Shown here one piece after another: positions 24,361-33,565 of a DNA stretch of 64,000 bases. Origin of the DNA: Eumeta japonica (taxonomy: Eukaryota > Arthropoda > Insecta > Lepidoptera > Psychidae); contig BGZK01000013.1 of the NCBI GenBank assembly GCA_005406025.1, forward strand, positions 868,001 to 932,000, written 5' to 3'. The number at the start of each line of letters is the position of its first letter. Within the stretch, counting starts at the first letter, position 1. Under the pieces are notes generated by a model. That model saw nothing but the letters and a program-made list of their open reading frames with translations. It was not told the origin of the DNA and searched no databases. The translations under genes were made by a program, and so were the position numbers.

Positions 24361-26862
24361 ATATGTAGGCAACAATCGTCTCGCGGGCCGTATCCGGACC
24401 ACTGTAAGATTTGATCCGACTCGCAAAACATTTTGAAAAACCCAATGAAAAAAATTTTTACTCGACTTATTCATACTCACGGAATCAAGTGAGCGAGCAA
24501 GCCGAGTGGCAGCGATCATCAAAGAGTGAGGCGGCAAACATCAAACACTTTGAGGTTTGCCGCTTCACTGACAGCGCAACAAATGATTATTGCTTCTCAA
24601 TTGTTCTACACTAGACGATTATAGATCATTCCTTCAATTTGCCTATAAAATCGGGTGGATGGCCCGAACTTAAGTTCAGTTCTATATGAGCTAGCGAGGT
24701 GATAACTTCGATAAGCGATATCCTAGCAAACTGCTAGTGGCGTCATTTTGCTTTGCGACTTTGTGTGCATCTTGAGTGCTTATTAATTATATTTTTTTAT
24801 TATGTTTATCGAGCGAGAAATAAACGAAAATGATGTCTGGTGGAAAGGACGGAAAAGTAGATGAAGAGGGTTGCCATTTTCAATAAAAATGAATTGAAGA
24901 ATTATTTTTTATCTTGCATAATGGTAAACCTATTTGTTTGCTGTGTAATGAATCCATTTCAGTGATGAAAGAATTCAATGTAAAGAGGCAATGCTCAACT
25001 AAAAATCTTCTGCTGCACTCACAGACAGGCCAAATAAGAAAAGACAAAATCCAGAATCTTATCGCAAATTTGGAAAAACATCGGCAAATGTTTTATAAAC
25101 AAAGAATACAACTTGATATTGTTTTGAAAGCTAGGTTTGGAGTTAGTTCTAAATTGGCAAAGTCGTTAAAACTGTTTGCCGAAGAAGAATTTATCAAGAA
25201 GTGTATGTTAAAAATTTGCAGTGTTTTGTGTCCTGAAAAGAAAAATGAATTTGGAAAAATTAGTTTGTCAAGACGAACTGTAGTCAGACGTATAGAAATG
25301 ATGGCAAATGATATAAAAACAACATTGACTGACCGTATGGCTGGTTTTGAATCATTTTCCATAGCATTAGACGAGAGTACCGATTTATCTGACACAGTTC
25401 AACTGGCTATATTTATTCGAGGTGTTGATAAAGAGTTGAATGAATTACTTGCTTTACAGCCGCTAAAACCAACAACTACAGGTCAGGATATTTTTAATGA
25501 AGTTAAAAAGGGTATTTACAAGTTTTGCCTTAGTCAAAATTAGTTGGAGTATGCACAGATGGTGTACCTTCTATGGTCGGCTTACGTAAAGGTTACATCG
25601 GAATTTTGAATAAAAAAATAACTGAATTAAATATGCAAAAAAATGATTTGATAGTCCTTCATTGCATTATCCACCAACAGAACTTGTGTTCTAAATCCAT
25701 TCAACACCAGAATGTTATGAATGTGGTAGTAAAACCATCAATTTTGTTCGATTCCGAGGGCATAAACGTCGTCAGTTTAACGCGTTTTTGGATTAAATAT
25801 CAGCCGAATATGACGACTAACATATTATTGTGAAGTCAGATGGTTAAGCAAAGGAAAAATGCTGAATTGGTTTTACGAACTTAGAAATGAGATAGCAGAT
25901 TATATGCAAGTAAAGAATAAACCACTATCTGAATTGAATGACCTAAAATGGATATCTGACTTAGCATTTCTGGTCGACCTTACAATCTATTTAAATGATT
26001 AAAATTTGAAATTTTTTTAAACAAGTACAGTTAATAAATGATTTTTTACAGCCATTTGAAAGCGTTTCGGAACAAAATCCGCTTGTGGGAGGCACAGATG
26101 ATGTCTGGTAACAGTTGACATTTTACCACGCTATCTGCATATAAAATTATGCTTAATACGCTAAAGAACTCAAATTACTGTCGAGGCAATTTTAGAACAG
26201 ACTTAGCGATTTCCAAAACATGGAAAATTGTTTCAATTTATTTGTAATTCCAACAAAAATAATGTACAAAATGCTCCAATACACTTGCAAATGGAGTTGA
26301 TCGAGATTCAAGAAAATTCACTCCTAAAATCTAGATTTGAAGACGTGGAGTTGTGCGATTTCTACATAAAATACCTCGAAGAAAACCATTTTCTGCAGCT
26401 TAAAAAATTCGCAAGAAAATGAATTTGTGCATTTGGCCGTACTTACAAATGCGGACAGTTCTTTTCAATGATGAAAGTAAATAAATCAAATGCTGACTGA
26501 CGATAATTTGGTAAATTCTTTACGTATTTGTATCAGTGGAATTAATCCAAATATTGATGGATTAGTTTCCCAAATTCAAGCTCAAGTGTCTCATTGATTT
26601 CTGTGTCGCTATTTAACTTTCGTAGTTGTAGTAACAAATTATACGATTTAATTATAATTATAATTTTTCATTTTATTTTGTTATTTTCTTAAATTGTATT
26701 ATAGTAACATAGTCGTATTATTTCATGTCTGATATCTATCGCTAAAAATTATGAACACTACTTTAAAATGCATTTACTTCTGAATGCGGCCCGCGAACGT
26801 ATATTTGTACACTAAAGTTTGGCCGGCCTACTACATGTCAAAGGTTGCCTATAACTGTTTTA
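24361..26862 (+). mobile_element. Degraded hAT-type DNA transposon
   Basis: The transposase pseudogene (24831-26597) is flanked by imperfect inverted ends. GTAGGCAAC...GCGGGCCGTA begins near 24365, and its reversed counterpart GCGGCCCGCGAAC...GGTTGCCTA ends near 26853. Exact ends and the expected 8-bp target duplication could not be fixed. Confidence 0.6.
24831..26597 (+). pseudogene. hAT-family (ZBED/GTF2IRD2-like) transposase pseudogene
   Basis: It starts as MSGGKDGKVDEEG. A BED-finger remnant follows (GKPICLLCNES), then RRTVVRRIEMMANDI, and ALDESTDLSDTVQLAIFIRG carrying the first catalytic Asp. After a frameshift near 25.54 kb comes VGVCTDG with the second Asp, then NDLIVLHCIIHQQNLCSKSI, VRWLSKGKMLNWFYELRNEI, and a C-terminal dimerisation region with FFSMMKVNKS and NLVNSLRICISGINPNIDGL. 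The BED His positions are lost (CSTKN where relatives have STKH). At least four frameshifts or stops make it inactive. Confidence 0.88.
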
Positions 26863-28780
26863 TGGTTTTTCGTGTCGTCAGCGTGTCGACACAACAAAAG
26901 TGTACACGCGTTTTTAAGTTGGTATTTTAGACAATCTCGCAAATACGCGCAACAAACTACTGTCGTAGTAACTACAAAAATTTAAAAGACTAAGTTTGGT
27001 AACCTTCGCGCTTGTGAAAACTTTTCTTCCTGTTTTATGAATTTTCCAGAAGAATCTGTCATATAACATACGTAAGGTAGGGTGGATAGCCACAATCGGA
27101 GAGACACCAACCGAAGCTTTGGTTTTAGTTTTTGTAATAAACATGGGCTGTAACATTATATTTGAAATACGTCATAATATTATAAGAATTTTACCATTTG
27201 TTCAGAAAGCTACTTTCTCCTAGAAATAACTAGGAAGAAACTTACAGGAGGCTCTTTAGGAATTTAATACCCAACAGCAATAGATACGACTATTACAGAA
27301 AGAAACAAACCTATAAGGATTCGCACTAGTTACACCTATGGATATTATTTTCTCCTCTGAATATTTGAAAATTTTATAATAATTTTTCTATCAAGTAGTT
27401 ACTCAACAAAATTTTAAAATTTATGTAAGAATAAATTTTTCTTTATGAACCTTACTGAGCACGCTCATAAAGTTACTTAAATGAATTTCTGTCATTTTAC
27501 AGTCGATAAATATGTAAACACAGTATATTTTAATTTATTGCATTAAAGGGGTTTGAGCGACTTAGTATAGAATTGTGACAAATGTTTTAGATTTTTTGAA
27601 GAGCTCAAACCTTTACAATCATATACCTTTGAGCAAAATAGATATGTACTTATTATATCATGCCCTAAATAATATTTGAAATGAAATACTTGAGGTTACA
27701 GAAAAGTCGTCAAAATATTATAATAGATTAAAATGATTCTGGCCTTTTTTCCACTTATACAGACACGTAACAGACTTTTCAAGAAGTATGACTTAATTGG
27801 ATCCTACTCTTCAAAATCCACAGATCATTGTAATCTATATTAATTTCAAAATTCACTTGAATCTTTGTACACTTTCATTAGTTTTCAACCATTTTGTATA
27901 GTTCCACGCATCCAAATTAAAAAAAGGTACCCTAATAGGGTCATTCGTATATCAATTTGTTTATCCATCAGTCACAGTAAATGTAATGTTTACTTGCTTT
28001 GAAAGTTTCAATTAAACATTTTTTTGTAATTTAAGAATAAATAGTTTTAGTAGTTTGACATTAAAAGATGACAATTAATACGCGAAAACCAATTATTTCC
28101 CTTTATTTCCGATACGACTAAGCCAAGAATAAAAAAAAAATAGTTCTTCATTTATAAATTACAGCCTAACATAGGCTAGGTTAGGTAACCTATGTATTAA
28201 AATAACACGATAAATCTGTCAATATTATGCGTATATTTGTAGCTGTTTTAGTTGCCACAAACAAATTTGGGTCAGATAAAAAAAAAATAGTTAGATTACA
28301 TTTATTGTACGGAACCCCCTCTATGCGAGTTCAGTTCGCACTTGCTTGGTTTTTTTATATTTTTACCATACTAACTACAAACCTATTTTATTTGATAATT
28401 GCATATGGCGTGTACCGTATGGAATCGATCATGCATCTTGCAGTAAATATTCATAATCTCTTTTTTTTTAAACAATGTCGCCAAAGGAACCATAGTCATT
28501 GTAGTGGCTATTTCTGTGAAAAAACACGTGCGTGATGTCGTACCTCCCGCTTCTCCCCGCAGTTCTACGTTACAGTCTACAGCCGCCTGTATACTGACCT
28601 ACTCAATTGCGTGACCCAGCCGCGTACGGTGGACGGATGCATGCGAACGCGTGCTTGTTCTTGAACTTACATGAAGTTCAACGACTAGTAAGTATTTTGT
28701 TATCATAAATGTTATGTTTACTATATTAACGTTTTTGAAACTACAATTGTGTGTAATTAACATTTAAGTGTTTAATAAAA
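26863..28780. other. AT-rich intergenic DNA
   Basis: No gene seen. The right end is more CpG-rich (28.52-28.69 kb) and includes a GTAAGT donor-like site at 28689, so an untranslated exon there is possible but unsupported. Confidence 0.4.
28290..28375 (+). repeat. Possible lepidopteran repeat end
   Basis: The string TACGGAACCCCCTCTATGCG followed by GAGTTCAGTTCGCACTTG and a T-run resembles a widespread moth repeat terminus (memory, not searched). Confidence 0.35.
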
Positions 28781-28990
28781 ATGCCTTTCACTGATATCGA
28801 ATATGCAAACACGATTTTTTTGTTCGGGAGTTTGCAGAGGTGACATTGTTGCGGCTCTAATATTTCGTAGTGAAAGTTATCCTGACAGTCAACAACCTGC
28901 GAGTCCGCTAGTAATATTGTGTGCTGTGTATCTTTTACGCGATAATTTGCCTTGGTTGTTTAGAGGTGAATGAAACACATGTGGAAAATC
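28781..28990 (+). pseudogene. DUF4817-like helix-turn-helix remnant
   Basis: The frame starts MPFTDIEYANTIF. After a one-base shift it continues GVCRGDIVAALIFRSESYPD and QQPAS. This follows the insect DUF4817 pattern (M.FT..EYA.MIF.YG.C.GNA..A...Y...YP.R..P). That domain occurs in many near-identical transposon-associated ORFs. The frame is broken and ends soon after, so it is not functional. Confidence 0.5.
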
Positions 28991-29222
28991 ATAATCATCA
29001 TAACGTAATAATGCCTTTGGCGAACTTTACATCACTGAAAATATCAATTGTCATTTGTAGGTAAGTGACTAGACATACTCTTTAAAAATAATACATCGCA
29101 TAGCCCGAGTACGGAGTAGAATTCGAGTTCATGTGCCCGGGCACGCTGCGCAGCGCGCGGTCGTTCTGCATGGCGCTCGTTATTGCAGTCTAGCGAATGT
29201 TATGTGCCTATATTATTTTACA

Positions 29223-30918
29223 CTAGCTGCGCCCCGCGTCTTCACGTGCGTGGTGATGGAAAATTTTGATAACGATTATAGAAAGTATTTTATTTTTTCG
29301 TCAAAATTTCAACGTTTTTATATTATTTTGCTATTCGAAATCGATACAAATCCAACAAATTAAAAATCATGAAAATCCGTCTAGTCATTCTCCAGTTATA
29401 AGTGTTCGAACAACTATATTGTGCAATGTATGTAAATGGGACCGAAGTATTTTTTATGATAATCTCACTAATAAGTATTATAGGTATTATAAACGCTATA
29501 GTTTGTAAGGATAGATAGATACGGAAGTAATGATAATTGATGGTAATGCAAAAGTTATAGGTAGCTACTGCAATATACTCCTATAAACTATGTTAAATGA
29601 TTTATTTCTGTTTGCGTAAACATGTATATTTTGCGATATAGAAACGCGTGAGCAAGCCATGTAGAACTGGCCGTGAGAAAAACATGGTGTGCCCAAATGT
29701 ATGCTGCTACCTTTAAGGTTTAACTCTGCGATTTGTTGATAGTAATTAAAAATGCAACTTTTAATATGAATTACAGGCGTTTAAAATTAAATGGTAAGTT
29801 ATTGAGTATGATTGGGATACGTAGTATAAGAATATTGTCGCCCTTGGCTTCTCCAGTTAAGATTGTGGCCTACACAATATGCCTTCCTAGTTTGGTGACT
29901 CACAACCGAGTATCGTTGCATAATCTTGGCGTATCCAAGTTACGCATTAATAAAACGGGTACACCTACTTTTAATTCCAATGGCACCCCAGATAACACCA
30001 AAGAGTTTAGGAAGTCCACGGGGTAGCTTGTAGTGTAATCGGATGATGTAACTGTGTCGATGAAGTTATACACTAATGTTTCGCTGGTTATTTCGTCTAA
30101 GATTGTTTTATTTATTTTCGCAACAGTCTTATTTTTTGGTGCCAGTACGGTTCTTTCACACATCAAATTTTCGTCAAAAATATGTAGTTGCAGATTCGGA
30201 AAAACTTGATCAATGAGTTCGTCTTCCGACTCCACGACATGAAAAATTGGTGTGTGAACTATACCTTCTTGGTCGGTATGTAGGTGGCCTTTACCAATTT
30301 CCAGGAGTTTTTGAGCGTATACTACAGACTCGACATCGCTGAATCACTGGATTGGAATATTAGTAGTAAGATAAAGCTTTTCAACTTTAGTCTACTATAA
30401 AGCTTTCAAACATGCATTAATTTCCTCTGCTGTAGTACCTCTCTCGATAACAGGTAGTCTGTCTGAATTTATTTTGATATAAGGATCAATTTGTTACTAT
30501 CGAATGTGCGTTAAAAATAAATTATCAATTATTATTGTATTTATGGTTCATTATTTTGGCGATAATGGCTTACACATAAAAGATAGATATATGCTGTCGC
30601 GGGCTTTTTTTGTAAGACTATTTAAGATGAACGTTTCCATCGTACATAAAATACGTGTAATTCTAACGGTTTTTACGACACACGCCAGAATAGCCAGCAG
30701 ATTGTGGACTTTTTTCTTACTTACTTGACACTTGTCGTTATATTTTGGATAATTCACACTATAATTTTATATATTAAAGCCTATGTGTTATTCTGATGTG
30801 TAAGCTATATGATTGTAAAATTTTATCCAAATCCATTTAGTAGTTTTTGTGTGAAAAAATAATAAAAGTACATCCATTCATTCTTACACAACTTTCGCGT
30901 TTATAGTATTAGTAGGAC
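29223..30918 (-). mobile_element. Internally deleted Helitron with both ends
   Basis: Read on the minus strand it begins TCCTACTAATACTATAAACG at 30918, with the characteristic ACACATAGGCTTT block about 145 nt in. It ends with a GC-rich hairpin-like segment and CTAG at 29223, followed by T. Inside is only the C-terminal part of the helicase. Helitrons start with TC, end with CTRR and insert between A and T. The 3' flank fits (T), but the 5' flank is G instead of A. At about 1.7 kb it is far shorter than an autonomous copy and has no Rep domain. Confidence 0.8.
29588..30478 (-). pseudogene. Helitron helicase (PIF1-like) C-terminal pseudogene
   Basis: Motifs on the minus strand in order are DPYIKINSDRLPVIERGTTA, KLYLTTNIPIQ, VYAQKLLEIGKGHL, VLAPKNKTVAKINKTIL, IDTVTSSDYTTSYPVDFLNS, KVGVPVLLMRNLDTPRLCN, ILTGEAKGDNILIPRIP, NLPFNFKRL, ITINKSQ, the SHGQFYMACSRVS region and MFTQTEINHLT. 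These are the helicase motif order of Helitron Rep-Hel proteins. Stops and frameshifts interrupt both halves. Confidence 0.88.
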
Positions 30919-30991
30919 TAGTAGTAAGTGAGATATTTTTGTTATAGTTACTTTAGCAGTTTCTATAAAAAAGAGGAAGTTATGAACATGT

Positions 30992-31019
30992 ACGCACGCA
31001 CGCACGCACACACACACAC
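30992..31019. repeat. ACGC/AC microsatellite
   Basis: Units of ACGC grade into AC, a mixed simple repeat just outside the Helitron. Confidence 0.85.
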
Positions 31020-31755
31020 TTATTAAAAAATCGTATAAATAGGATTTAAATCGTATGGTTGGCGACACTGGCTGACAGTACTAAGTTCTTGATAAAGAGG
31101 TTGATACCACCTTGCGGCCGACTCTAGCACCATGCAACCTCATTCGTCAAATCAAATAGCGCACTTCCTTAACTTTCCGTTACTCACTTCCGTCCCGTTA
31201 CACAAATCACTCACACAAATTGCAGGAAAGAAAAAAGGAAAGATGTTACACAACAACAGCTACAGATAAATGAATCTCTTTAACATTTTCACTATGTAGT
31301 ACTTCAAGCCAGGGCATCTCCTTATACTTTCCAACGCACCGGTTCGACCACATTTATAGTATTGTGATCTCTGGGCTAAAGCTCCACAATATCAAATTCT
31401 GTCTCTGGACCGCATACAATGTCGAGTCTCGAATCTTTGGTGAACATGTAATATCTGACCAGCTCAACTCGTTAGCTTTGCGAAGAGACGTAACATCTCT
31501 GAATATGCTTTATCGTACACCTGCACCATAGAGAGTACTCCAAAGAACTGTTCGACCCTGTTCCTGCCGTTGAATTGGGTATTTGACAATTTTTTAAAAA
31601 GTATTTTATTGTATTCTTAGGACACCAAAATTACGTTTGATAATTGTCTATTTCGTTTTTAAAGTTAATTTATAACAAAAACAGTCATTTTAAATAATAC
31701 GATTCAAAATTCCCGCCAAAACAGCGTTCACGTCAAGAAACGTGACAAATTAGGC

Positions 31756-31779
31756 CGTGACGTCACGATTCAATAAACA
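31756..31779 (+). promoter_or_regulatory. Left copy of a perfect 24-bp inverted repeat containing TGACGTCA
   Basis: The sequence CGTGACGTCACGATTCAATA plus AACA lies 61 bp before the THAP start codon. Its exact reverse complement is at 32675-32698. TGACGTCA is the palindromic CRE/ATF site. A promoter role is inferred. Confidence 0.6.
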
Positions 31780-31840
31780 GTGAGTGAAGTGAATGATCCG
31801 TGAGGGTGAAAACTGTTTTTCTTGAAATCTTGAAGAATTA

Positions 31841-32243
31841 ATGGCTTCGTCATCATACAAAGTTTGCACAGTTCCTTGCTGTACAAGTACAACAATAAAA
31901 AATCCCAATAAATTATTTATTCATGTGCCACAATCGGGGCCACTTCGTAAAAAGTGGCTACAATTAGCACGACGCGATCCGTCCACTGTATCACCTAAAT
32001 CTTCAATTAATTTTTGCGAGGACCATTTTGATGTGAGTATTATTCATTTATTTAGTCGTCAAATACTAGTATTATAATGATAAATACCAAATAACTTTAA
32101 AATAAAATTACTTGTGAGGTTAGTATTTTCCATATAAATAATACTTGTTTGTTTTATTACAGCGGCCAAATGACATGGAAAATTACATGGAGTACCATAT
32201 TAAGGGCTTTGTCTCAGCAATAAGAACGAAACTATGGTATTAG
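31841..32243 (+). pseudogene. THAP-domain gene, truncated
   Basis: Exon 1 (31841-32032) encodes a C2CH THAP zinc finger: CTVPCCTS, NPNKLFIHVP, RKKWLQLARRD, SINFCEDHFD. All of the Cys, His, Trp and Phe landmarks up to CEDHF are present. The donor GAT|GTGAGT joins to TTACAG|CGGCCA. Exon 2 (32163-32243) reads NDMENYMEYHIKGFVSAI and then hits TAG within ten residues, where relatives continue to the end of the THAP fold and a transposase. It is probably cut off by the internal deletion. THAP domains bind transposon ends. Confidence 0.75.
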
Positions 32244-32459
32244 TAATTATATTTTGATAGACATTTTTGACATTCTAAAACTACGTCAGTTAATAATAAA
32301 TTATTACCTACCGCATTAAAACCCGAAATACATTTTTGACATACATAACCTACAAAGTAAATAATGACAAAAAATATCAAAATGTTAAGGCTAAGGACAT
32401 CGATTGAATTAGAACATTATGAATATATATATTGGATAGATTCCGTTTTTTGTACTTAC

Positions 32460-32593
32460 ACTGAAGTTTTCGCGTTTCTAAATTCTGCAGAACAGAAGTC
32501 CGGGTTTGATGCAAAGAAATTTGCAATCATAAACGAATCAACTTTTGGCAGATTAGCACTATCAGCTTTTATAAAGTCTTTCTCCACTTTCAT
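32460..32593 (-). CDS. First exon of a YqaJ-type transposon nuclease gene (rest deleted)
   Basis: The ATG is at 32593 (minus). It encodes 44 residues including MKVEKDFIKADSANLPKVDS and DFCSAEFRNAKTS, ending at donor GT|GTAAGT. From memory this matches the N-terminus of transposon-borne proteins whose later part is a YqaJ-like viral-recombinase nuclease. No continuation is visible toward the THAP gene. The exon is intact but orphaned. Confidence 0.55.
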
Positions 32594-32674
32594 TTTGACT
32601 GAATAACTAATAAAATCAACACAAAATTATTATTAAAATAACACCACCGTACAAAAGTAACAGTGCAATTTGTT

Positions 32675-32698
32675 TGTTTATTGAATCGTGACGTCACG
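32675..32698 (-). promoter_or_regulatory. Right copy of the 24-bp inverted repeat
   Basis: It is the exact reverse complement of 31756-31779, placed 81 bp before the minus-strand ATG of the YqaJ-type exon. Each copy therefore precedes one of the element's two genes in the same relative orientation. Confidence 0.6.
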
Positions 32699-33413
32699 CG
32701 TTCTGATTGGCTAGTGAGCCGTTTAAGTTTTGTTATTCCACTGACGTAAAATTTCTTATTTATTTTTAAGAAATAAAAATATTTATAGTGTTTAATTTGT
32801 AAATTCACATAGATATTCTGAATCAGCATCTTGAAATCTACATAATTCAATTATTTTCTTGTTTAATTGTTAACCATGTCAAATACCGAATTCTAACATC
32901 GTTCCGCTCACCAAAAGTAACATCATCACCAATTCATCACCATTTTGATGGGTGGCGATCTACCACCATACACTTCATGCGCAACTTTCTGTCATGAACG
33001 GAAAAACTTTGAAACGATAGCTAATATTACGAATTAACTCCGATAAGGGGATCTTCAAATCCTCTTACAAGCTCGGCAACGCACTAGCGGCTCTTCTGGG
33101 GTTGCAGGTGCTCATAGGCAGCGGTGATCACCTATTTGTTTGATCTAAAAATGCTATGAAAAGAATCTCTCAAAAATAAATACAAGAAACTTTAAAAGTT
33201 CTCAATAATCAGGAGATGAATAAAATATTGAAACTACACAATTGTACTATGACAGTATTTAATATGTAAACATATTTTATGCAATCACATACATAGTGTG
33301 AACTCGCTAATTTACTTCACAATTTAACAGTTGATTTCAACTTGCTAAAATGGTAAATTTTGTGTCATTTAATGATTAATTAACAAAAATTAATTTAAAG
33401 AAATTAAAAAGAA

Positions 33414-33419
33414 TTTATT
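33414..33419 (-). terminator. AATAAA poly(A) signal after the distal last exon
   Basis: The signal begins 25 nt after the TGA of the distal PIERCE-like last exon on the minus strand. This supports that exon being a true 3' end. Confidence 0.6.
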
Positions 33420-33443
33420 ACGACATAAATTGTAAAAGATGAA

Positions 33444-33565
33444 TCAACAAGGACTAAAATCCTTCCCAGTATTCAGGCCGTAGTTGCGGTACATACCAGC
33501 CTTCGCTAATTTACCCGTAAACGTTTGCCCTGCTGGATAGAACACGGATGGTACAGAATGATATC
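33444..33565 (-). CDS. PIERCE1-like: PIERCE-like last exon, distal copy
   Basis: The acceptor is TTTCAG|GATATC. It encodes YHSVPSVFYPAGQTF, TGKLAKAGMYRNYGLNT and GKDFSPC before TGA. A poly(A) signal follows closely. Confidence 0.85.

Larger units (their letters stand above)
31577..32887. mobile_element. Short THAP/YqaJ-bearing DNA transposon (ISL2EU-like), inserted in a LINE
   Basis: The ends are G-GGTATTTGACA and TGTCAAATACC, an 11-bp terminal inverted repeat. Both sides are flanked by GAATT (31572-31576 and 32888-32892), a likely target duplication. A THAP-domain gene starts near the left end on the plus strand. A first exon resembling the YqaJ-type nuclease gene starts near the right end on the minus strand, so the two face each other. 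From family knowledge, ISL2EU elements pair such genes. At 1.3 kb, without DDE or YqaJ catalytic parts, it is an internal-deletion derivative. Confidence 0.7.
31270..33165 (+). mobile_element. Jockey-like LINE fragment, split by a DNA transposon
   Basis: The first part (to 31576) encodes VRPHL*YCDLWAKAPQYQIL, SLDRIQCRV, LNSLALRRDVTSLNMLYR and ELFDPVPAVEF. The second part (from 32888) continues in the same protein with HRSAH, HHHFDGWRSTTIHFMRNFLS and EKLNDS-like sequence. It then shows the usual LINE tail (GGTTGCAGGTGCTCATAGGC...GTGATCACC). These are the C-terminal region and 3' end of a reverse-transcriptase ORF. Stops are present. The break falls within the codons for VEF, exactly where the inserted element begins and ends. 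Confidence 0.88.

Noticed and set aside
32364..32606. Plus-strand 80-residue frame in the THAP element
   Set aside because: Antisense shadow of the minus-strand YqaJ-type exon, which has a matching start and donor.
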